Positions 45,201-64,000 of a DNA stretch of 64,000 nucleotides are shown here, piece after piece. Position 1 is the stretch's first letter; each line of letters begins with the position of its first letter. The translations under genes and the position numbers were made by a program. The notes beneath the pieces were generated by a model. That model made no database searches. It was not told the DNA's origin and saw only the letters and a list, made by a program, of their open reading frames with translations. Source of the DNA: Pelodera strongyloides (taxonomy: Eukaryota > Nematoda > Chromadorea > Rhabditida > Rhabditidae); the NCBI GenBank assembly GCA_036852015.1, contig JAANDG010000384.1, forward strand, positions 1 to 64,000, in the 5' to 3' direction.

Positions 45201-45867
45201 TTTTTTTTGGTCGCGATTAAGCAAAACTCCGTTTTTAAACCTCTCCTTTCGCGGAGATCAGGAGGAGGGAATGATCATCGTTTGGGTAAAAATCAAGGAT
45301 AATGTAGAGCATATAATTTATGGCTAATTGTAAGTATTATTTTTCTTTTCCATTCTATTATTATGTATTCAATATGGCAGCGTTGAGACAACTAGTATTA
45401 CCTTAACTAATGATAGCCGCCAGCTAAAGCCGCTAATTCCAGAAATTGCAAGAAAACAGTCTGTGATCAGCGGTAAACATCTACGAAGATATCTCCCCTT
45501 AACATTCTGCGCCCTTATAGCCTTCATACATCGTCTCATTTGTACCCAAGCATCTGTCGCAGTTCGCACGGCGGCTAAGACCAATCATCATTCTTCAAGA
45601 AGTTGCTTCTTTTGTTGTGCTACCTTTTGTTTTCACTCGTCTATTATGTCCTCAAAAGTGCGCCGTTACAACTTGGTGGTTAATTATGGCAGCCGACTGT
45701 CGGTGTTCCGCGTCGTGCAGTTTTGTATAGCAAGGGCCCATTGAGTTTACTTCAGAGTACCGCCAATGCGGTAGAAGAGACGGCATTCATCGTCACTAGC
45801 GGAACGTTGGATGGATTAATCTCGCACCGAGTTTCGACTATAATCATCTGACAGGTCAAGTATATTA
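45201..45867. other. Spacer after the SINE-like element
   Basis: Short overlapping frames on both strands at 45369-45744 have no splice context or family match. No gene is recognised. Confidence 0.3.
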
Positions 45868-45910
45868 AGAGAGAGAGAGAGAGAGAGAGAAAAAGAGAGA
45901 GAGAGAGAAG

Positions 45911-45950
<40 letters not shown>
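45868..45950. repeat. (GA)n microsatellite
   Basis: About 80 bp of GA repeats with AAAAAG and AAG interruptions. Confidence 0.97.
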
Positions 45951-46294
45951 AATTGTACTAAAAAAACTAGCGCATTTACTTACTTTTCCCTTATTATGCT
46001 TCGTGCTTTGTTACATATTTAGATAAACCGGACATTTTACTTGAGGAAAATCCCTCAGCATAAATTTTGGATCACGAATGAAGTGGTTTGTTCATCCTGT
46101 CATTATGTGGAAATTTCAATTTCACATTCAGCGGCATATCTTTTTAATGTTTTCTCCCCCGGAGGCGCCACTTTCTCCGTTAGTTTGGGGGTGGCAGAGT
46201 TTTTGCCGAATCTAGCCTCCTTTTTCAAAAAGAAGCTCATAGTTCTTTTGCGCGCTTTGCGCGGAACAGAGACACCGAAAAATGTCGAGAGGGT

Positions 46295-46296
<2 letters not shown>

Positions 46297-46338
<42 letters not shown>

Positions 46339-46372
46339 AAAGAAAGAAAGAAAGAAAGAAAGAGAGAAAAGA
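46297..46372. repeat. (GA)n / (AAAG)n compound microsatellite
   Basis: A GA run is followed by AAAG repeats. The Arg-Glu-rich open frame across it is an artefact of the simple repeat. Confidence 0.95.
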
Positions 46373-49300
46373 GCGCGAGAGACAGAGATGAAAGACATAG
46401 CATGCGACATAGAGAGTGAGACAATTTTCACTGGAAATACGGAGGAATAGCGCTACTCGCCGGCAAGTTTCGAGAGTGAGAAATTCGCCTGAGAGGTAAC
46501 AGGTTGCAGAATAGGCTCACAAGCAAACACAGAACAAGAAAAAGCTGCCGGCTTGCACAAAAAGGAGAGGAACAACAAAAACTATTTTCAGTTTTGCCAA
46601 AGGGGGCATAAAACCGAGACCACCGGTTTTTTTTCTTGTGTAAAGTGAAAGTGTTTGCGAAAGGATACGGTAGGAAATAGCATCCAGGAAGAGGAAGGAC
46701 CGAATTTAAATCTCACACACACATACTTATAAATAAGACGGATTGGCAATTAGTCTATGTACTGAATGCAGCAATAATGATTATGGTGCCACATTGAGTT
46801 ATTATGAAATCGGATTAGCTATTTGAGTCAGGCAATTGCCTATGGTTTCCAAGGGCCTCGCCGGGTTCATTTTAGTTGCTTCTGATTCTGGTTCCCCGCT
46901 TAATAAGCATTTACCTATGCGAATTGGTTGTTTTTGTTTCCAAATCGCAAGTTCAGTCCCCCATTTCCACTTACTTCTTTTCGTGATTCACCGCTTTTGT
47001 CCATGTTAGGAAGGTGAAAAAGTGAGGTTGATTTGTGTCTGGTTAAAGAAAAAAGAGAAATAAAGAATGAGAGCGATAGAACGAGGGAGATTGAGAGATT
47101 GATACAGGGAAAGAAAGGGAATATTCGTCTTTCGAGTGGCAGGCAGCATGAAAAAATTGCCTCATTCTGCAAATTCAAGTTCTACCTAGTCACACACTGT
47201 GCGATATAGATAGATAGGCTGTTTTCACTATGCCTTACGGCAAGAGCTTTCACGCCCGAAGCTCTTCAACAGGCTTTTTCACTTTCCAGCCACTTTCCAT
47301 ACTCTTAGTCACAGACAGTGACAACACATGGGTGACGTAAAAGGGTACAGTAGAGGAAAGCTTACTCTAGCACGTTGTAGCTAAACGGATACTCACATTT
47401 TGTCTCCTGGTATCTAAAGTGTCTTACTGTACATTCCCTAGGTAAGCATATTAATTCTGGCGTTTCAGCGGATGTGACAGTGAAAGGTCGTCAGGCATTG
47501 TTGGCCGTTCGGCTGGTACTAAAACCACCAATTTGCATGTTTTAAAAATTGAGCTCATTTCGATGACATTTTACCCTGTCTCGAGGTCATATCCCAACAT
47601 GAATGTCAAAGTTATGCAAGATAAAAAAACATGAAAACATGGAGGACTCAGAAGTAACTGACATAGTAGATAGGGAAGTCGAGCTTAAACATACACATTG
47701 TGATGGTAGACATAAACAATGAACACGAAATGTCCCATACTATCATGTGTTACTTTCACACCCATCTGTCAACTTTTTTTGTGAACATCTCACAGGCCAG
47801 CATTCCAAAATTTAAACCCTCTCAATTGTTAATGACATCAAATGTTATCGTCTACCCATATGTCGTCTATGGCATTCATTTCAGAAAAAATCGCTTTATT
47901 TCCTGAAAAAAGCACTGAAACATAGTTTGATATTTATCGTTGGTAGCTTCGACGCCGCCGCTGTCTGTCTTGCGTCACTGTTTTTTATTCGGTTATCGGG
48001 ATCTCAATTTCTTTCTTGGCTACTCTATGGTACCCAAGGGTAGATTATCCATATATTTAATGAATAATGCAATTAAATGGGAGTTTTTCTAAGGAGCTAC
48101 ATTTTAAGTACACTATGCAAATGGTGAACCTCAAAGACTGAAACCATTCCCTGATGTCGCAAAAATGGTGTTTTCTTCATTGTAGACTAGTTTTCTTCGA
48201 CTAGTTCAGCACCAGTCCCTCTCCACGAAATGGTTTCCTCAAAAAGGCCTACTTTCTAGTTAGATCCCCTGCCACACCTACCCCATGCAAAACACGTTAT
48301 GGTATGTGCTCTCACTCTGGTTTTTCAACCCGTCTCCTAGGCATGCTCAGACCGTTTTTATGTATGCAATGAGCGCTACGCGCTGGCAGGAAAGAGCCCC
48401 ATCGCGCAGCGCACCCTCTTTACTGCCGCTGCGAAAGTGATTTGGAACGGTACATCGCGGTGAAAAAACCACCCTTCCCCATCGCTTGAAAATTGCACAA
48501 AGAAAACATGCCGAAGAAAAAGTGTAGAGAAAACGTCTTCAACAGGATGCCAAAAAACTCTCAACCACCAATTCAACTACGGTAGCGGTTCTGTTCTATG
48601 TGTGTATTGAAAGTAAAAACATAAGAAAATTTCCCGTGTTTTAACTGAACGCAAAGAAGCCTCTGACGATGAAGGATTTATTTATACAACGTTGCAACAA
48701 GTAAAACACTGTGATTTGCTAGACGCCTTGATGTGAATAAAAACTTCCGCAAGTATCCGAATGCATTTCCCGTGTGTTCCATGATAAAGTTGTCTGATAT
48801 CGAAAACGGTAGGCGCCATGTTTTGTTTTGTTGTGCCGCGGGCGAGATCCGATCTTGCGACCTTTTCCTTGATGAGTGACAGTTTCCCAGCGGCATCGAC
48901 CTCACAGTTAGCCGCTGCCAAGCGATCGCGTCACAGATATTTAACGGCATTTAACTGTATTGGGCTCCCGGGCTGCCGACACATGGGTATATTGTCGAAT
49001 AATTACCCCCGGAACGTATTTTGCATAAACAAACTGAGTGACGTAAGGTGGTTGCGTGGAGAGTTTATCTTTACGGCTTCTTGAGAAATTGCCCGCGCAA
49101 TATCCTATAACCACCTTAATCATATGCACATATAGGTAGGCTTATTTGCAGAGGTGAGACTACAGTCAAACCGTTTTTAGTTTATCCAATGTGTTTTCAA
49201 GTAGCTCTATGGAAAATTAACTGAAATAACCACAGGTAAAATGAAAAACTACATATCAAGGATTACTTGGATACGAGTTGATAGCTACGACAATTACACT

Positions 49301-51785
49301 TTCCGTGTGGATGATTGGTATGACGAAGTACAGTCCTCTTATTAGAGTACCAACAATAAGCAGTTCACAAATTAAGCCGTGAACTCGAGCGTATGTAAGC
49401 AGTCGATAATCAAGAACAATTGAAGACGTTGTATAGGAGTGGCAGATTAACCGGTCAAGGTGAATAACAAGTTCAACTCCTCCATAATCTGCTTCATAGC
49501 ATTTTGAGGGAACAATGCGGCAGGATAATTAGTTAAGAATGGATGACCCATGCGTTACCTTTTCCTCAAATATTCTTCCTATGGTTAATTATCTTCCTAT
49601 GGTTAATTAACTTGATATTCCACAACTTGATATTCAAAGTGATTGAAGATTACGTCCCCCGAGAAAATATGGCCAAACTAGTTAACTAGTAAGTCATCTA
49701 TGGCTAACTTGTAAATATTAGTCTTCTTTATTACTAGATCATAACGATACATTGTTGTTATCGTTCACATCATAAATCATTGTGGGAGCAGTGTCTCTTC
49801 ATCAGATCTGTAAATTGATTGCCCGAGATGTCCACTCAAATGTACTTATAGTTGGTCAATAGAGAACATCTATTGTATAAAAGTTGTGCGAAAAATATTC
49901 ACGACTAATATTTGTATTTTTAGCTTACATATGCCATTCATTAGACGGGGCACGAATGCTCGAAAAATCGCAGGAAAACTAGACTACGGTCCCAATTATA
50001 ACATTGTTTGCGGCCTAACGGAATGGTCATTTCAAATCCCTTCTTGCTTTGGTACACCGATGGTGCCTTTTGGTGTATCGGCTGCCAGCGATGATTACCT
50101 GACGACCTTCAGTTTTTCATACCAAATGAATGCGTTCAGCCGTTCTCTTTAAGATTTCCACCTTGTGGCAGCCGGTCAATTTTCATGAATTGTTTTCGGA
50201 GATTGCAAACAGACAAGGAAATTTGAAATTTTATAGAATTTGAATTTTCCAGCTCCTCTTGCAGTTTATGATACTTCTATTATGGCCTACTATCATAAAA
50301 GATGAACAAAAGGTGATGCACCGTAATAAGAAAAAAATCAGGTCTATGACTATAGTTCTCGAGCCCAAACTATGGAAAAAATCTTCCCAAGACTATTAAA
50401 TAAGGAAATTTCCCTCAATGAAAAAAGCTGCCACTCACTTCTTTTGCATGCCACAGTTTACAGGCGATCAGGCTCCAAGCAGTTAAATTTGGTGTTCTCT
50501 CACTTTCCCACTGTCCCTAGCGTTTTTTCTGTCCCTAAATTATCCAAGTTTCACCTTTTCTTGCGCATTGGTTGAAGAAGAACTTGGCATCCACTTTCAC
50601 CATAGCACTTTCTTTAAGCAGGTTTTGTAAGCGCGTCTGCCGTAGTGAGCTGGTGTTGCAGGCTTGGAGATTTGAGTTTTTACTGCCAGCACTAGAATGC
50701 ACCCGTAACGCGGAGAATTGGCTCTTGACGAGAGTATGAGAGCTTTTAGTTCAGCTAAATACTCGAGAATGGAAACTAGAAAAGAGTATATCTTAAGACT
50801 AAAAAAGGGTGTATCTCAGACTTAGTCAGACGGAAGTACACATACATAGTATTTACAATTTTTCAAAATAATGCATGAAGTGTAAAGCAGGTTTTCCTCA
50901 AACGACGAATGCTCTGAAATGACTTGCTATAAGATGCGTACATGCTTATTAAACAATTGTTTATTGTTGCAGTTTATTGTTTCATTGTTGCAGTTTTTAA
51001 ACTATTCAGTGACATGCAACTTGAGTGTACATATTTCGATGTATTGTTGACTACCTGTTCGATTAGCCATTGTCGTATGGCAGAGCATGCCCATGCTCTA
51101 TGTCACTATGCTACTTTCGAGAAAAAAGTAGTGCTTAGTCAGACGAGCTGAACATAAACCGAACATAGATTAAATGGGAGAAAATATAGAGTGCGAAGAA
51201 GGTGGATGGAAAAAGAAAACAAGTTGACAAAACTTCCAATTTCTCAAAAAAAACTTGAGACAAAATGAGCCCAATGGAAAATTCACGGTAAAGCCTAGGT
51301 GCTTTTGGTGCCCTCAACTTGATGCAGTTGGGAGGAAACGTTACATTACTCCACATAACATCGATAGATCTACCGCATGGAAGTGCCCTAAAATAATGTC
51401 TATCAGAGATTATTTTACCCGTTTTCTTGTTTTGTCTCAGCTAACAAATCGCTATGTGAAAGGGTTTTACACTAACACATATTCTCTTCAAATATGACAA
51501 TATATCCCATTTCCGTAAATTTCCGTTTATGTATGTTAACGAAGACAAACATCCAAGCCCGATAACATACAGTAGGAAAAGCCGGGCGCTAAAGACAAGA
51601 TGACCCTGAGAGATTCAGATATTTCACACTTTCATACACTTTGGCATCTCGAGATACTTCTTCGGTATGTATGCAGCATTGCAACAGAGATCATTAGAGA
51701 TACAGAGGTGCAATTTGGCAGGTAGATCTATTGGATGCGCAGATAGTGGAACTTTTAGTGAACGCATTATCGCGAGACTGTAGAG
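46373..51785. promoter_or_regulatory. Long spacer upstream of the NR5 receptor gene
   Basis: About 5.4 kb without a convincing exon. Open frames at 48376-48576, 48682-49129, 49886-50152 and 51255-51497 lack matched splice sites and family similarity. By position it should contain the promoter and possibly distal 5' exons of the receptor gene, but no individual element can be defined from sequence alone. Confidence 0.3.
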
Positions 51786-51811
51786 ATGGAAAGCGACGAC
51801 ATAGTGTGTGA

Positions 51812-61870
<10,059 letters not shown>

Positions 61871-63372
61871 ATGAAGTGTGCATTGATTCAAATTTTCCTT
61901 ATATGCTCCATGTGACAGCTTTCTGTGTTACCGATGTTTACTGCGCCTTTGTTTATTTTATTGTTTTACTTGTTCGTTTACGATTTGTGTGTGATGAGCT
62001 AGCCGTTGCCTTGCCAGAGCCTTTGACACACTGTGACAAGGCATATTTTATGCGTTATTTTCTATTTATTCCATCGATATATATAGTCATTTTTCTGGAT
62101 GGTTTGTTCAAAACTCCGCTATATAGATCGAAACTGTCTCTAATTCAGGACAAGTGACCTTTAATTTCTTAATTTAAAATATAATCTCAAAATATTATAT
62201 GCATTGCCTAGGTTTGCCCTTCTTCCCACTCCTGCCTCATTGATTTCTTTCGTTTTTTTTCAATCAATAATCTCTAATGTTCCCGAATTATACGGGATTC
62301 TATACTACGGACTCTACTCAAATGGTGTTACATTACAAAAATTGCCTCTTTTCATGTCAGTGTTCCACTTAACACTGACATTTCATTATTTTCAGTTATA
62401 CATGCTTCATCAACATTCCATGATGTACATAGGCACTGATGTGTTCCTTTTTTATGCGTCTATGTTTTTTTTTGTATTTCAAAATACCGTTAGAAATGAA
62501 AGTAGTCAACAATGTGAAGTTGTGAAGTTTTTCCATACTATGCATTTTCCTTTATTCGCCCTTTGATTGATTATGAGAGTAATTTATAAGTTTTTGTTGA
62601 GTATTGCTTGTTTTCTAGGTATTGAACGACCGTTGCATAATGTTGTCTATATGTGCTGAATTTTATCCTTATCGTTTATTTTACCTTACCTTTGTTGAGT
62701 ACTGAGTTGCGGATTGATTCCATCTTTAGTTTAACGAATGTTTACTGACCGACTATTCTTTTGAATTAAACTCCGAGTTAAACGGGACATGCTTGGTACT
62801 ACGAAAACTACACCAGTTTACTCCGCTCTTGTAGCATCAAGTGTCATTTTTGCTAATTTGTGTGCACCAGTTTTTCTTATTTTTATCGTAATTTATGTAT
62901 TTTTTAGGCTCGTGATCCGTAGCAGACCAGTTTGATTGTACCTGTTTTTTATAGTGTTCACTGTCAATTTTCTTAGCATGTTCTATACAGTCTTTTTCGT
63001 ATCTCTCAACATACACAGTACTTTAAAACATCATTTACCTAAAGAAATAAAAGTAGAGCCAATACTGTCATTTAACTATAACGCTGCCTTATGTATCACT
63101 TTGCAAACGTTTGCTTGCCTCACTCATAGTATAATTTTATGATCTATTCATGTTCTATATTGTTCATTTCGCACTTGAACATTGCCCGATGTTGTGCTGG
63201 AATAAAAACATTAAACGTATCAACGGAGTTGAAACTCATTTCAGATGTATGTACTGTAAATTGTAACAAATAATTTATTACGCTTTTCAAACTTTATGAC
63301 TCTGAGTATTGCAGATAAATATACAAGCGAGGGGGAATAATTTAGGGGTGGTGAATACGCATCATCTACTTC
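61871..63372. other. Convergent 3' region (nhr-25 and cathepsin B-like gene)
   Basis: T-rich sequence following the receptor stop. AATAAA occurs on the plus strand at 63045-63050 and 63201-63206 (possible ends of a long receptor 3' UTR) and on the minus strand at 63274-63279, about 95 bases past the protease stop. The hydrophobic short frames at 61876-63142 reflect T-richness; I see no splice or family evidence for a membrane protein. Confidence 0.45.
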
Positions 63373-64000
63373 TTAGAAGAACTTATCATCGTGGTCGTCA
63401 TCGTAGAAGTTGCGCTTGGAGACATGGTACCTAAAGTTGGTTTTGTTTGTGTTTATTTTGATTGTGGGTTAGAATTTAATTACATTCTTGCAGGTAGAAG
63501 AATACATTTGAGTTGGATTATGCAAAATACTCTTCATTTCAAGATTCGTTCCAGCCATTTTACCTTCCGCCGCACAATATTCCGACATTAAATAATAAGG
63601 TAAGCACGACTCACTTGTATCTGCCGAAAGCATTGGTATCCGGAACTTTGGGCACGCCACCGACTACACCGGATTCAATTCTGAAAGTTGGTTATATATT
63701 CGTTTGAGTAGTTCAAATGAATTGTCGTGCTAGGCAAACAACCCTATCGACGTAGGTACGTGGGTTTAGACATAAATTAGTATACGATTTGAATTCTCAC
63801 CCGCACTCGTCAACTCCTCTGATGATTCTGAAGAGACCATCCTCACCCCAATCATCATTCCACGAGTTGACAACCTGCAACCAAGTAGAATAACCATGAT
63901 CAAGATACACATCGACGTTTACTATATGATCCACCGACAAATATTTCATGTGTTAGAAAACAACATTGCGAACTTACCAGCCAGTAAGGGATTCCCTTAT
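63373..64000 (-). CDS. Cathepsin B-like cysteine protease (3' end, partial)
   Basis: Four minus-strand exons join in frame: 64000-63978 (cut by the window edge), 63874-63801, 63680-63615 and 63430-63373 (TAA). They encode the C-terminus of a papain-family (C1A) protease: [44 protein letters not shown], then an acidic-aromatic tail ([12 protein letters not shown]). NSW contains the active-site asparagine; the WGE/DxGxFxIxRGxxxCGIES pattern is that of cathepsin B. The catalytic Cys and His, the occluding loop and the signal peptide lie outside the window. In nematodes such proteases are mostly gut or secreted digestive enzymes. The Asp-rich tail after the usual end is a small extension. Introns are 103-184 bp. 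Confidence 0.92.

Noticed and set aside
46041..46431. Arg-Glu and Ser-Leu-rich open frames
   Set aside because: They are produced by the GA/AAAG simple repeat.
49886..50152. 88-codon plus-strand frame upstream of nhr-25
   Set aside because: No acceptor/donor pair in phase and no recognisable motif.
61876..63142. Hydrophobic frames that look like membrane proteins
   Set aside because: They are T-rich 3' sequence with no splice context or family motif, between two convergent genes.

Overview
This window is nuclear DNA from a nematode, most likely a clade V (strongylid/hookworm-like) parasite. The evidence is A+T-rich sequence, small exons split by introns ending in the nematode TTTCAG-type acceptor, starts just downstream of acceptor-like sites (consistent with spliced-leader trans-splicing), an NR5-class receptor matching NHR-25, a cathepsin B-like protease, and much repeat and transposon sequence. 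Gene density is low. The genus cannot be fixed from the sequence alone. All exon chains below were assembled by hand from splice signals and reading phase; there is no transcript evidence.

Layout. 1-1.3 kb (+): last six exons of an ALDH8A1-type aldehyde dehydrogenase. 2.1-3.8 kb (-): complete CCCH zinc-finger gene resembling ZC3H3. 5.1-14.5 kb (-): a gene with a Tudor-like N-terminal segment and an SRI-like C-terminal segment, whose middle is a tandem array of about 26 units of 222 bp. Each unit carries one 63-nt phase 1-1 exon plus its intron, so the array can encode a long 21-residue peptide repeat. This is the most striking feature of the window. 13.7-23.5 kb: transposon-rich and gene-poor, with TTAA-flanked MITEs, a foldback element with a 9-bp target duplication (Mutator-like), and a TA-type MITE. 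23.5-26.2 kb (-) and 33.4-37.0 kb (+): two low-complexity, probably nuclear proteins that look like diverged paralogs, sharing a C-terminal helical region and a phase-2 intron at the same place. The plus-strand member has an in-frame TGA near its start. 37-51.8 kb: no convincing genes; a 1.1-kb tandem triplication, a family of short palindromes, another TTAA MITE, a tRNA-derived SINE and simple repeats. 51.8-61.9 kb (+): a 13-exon NR5 nuclear receptor (nhr-25/FTZ-F1 orthologue) with two C4 zinc fingers, FTZ-F1 box, ligand-binding domain and AF-2 helix. 63.4-64.0 kb (-): 3' end of a cathepsin B-like cysteine protease, cut by the window edge.

The genes do not form an evident operon or pathway. 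Neighbours are convergent (ALDH/ZC3H3-like, NHR-25/cathepsin B) or separated by long repeat-filled spacers.
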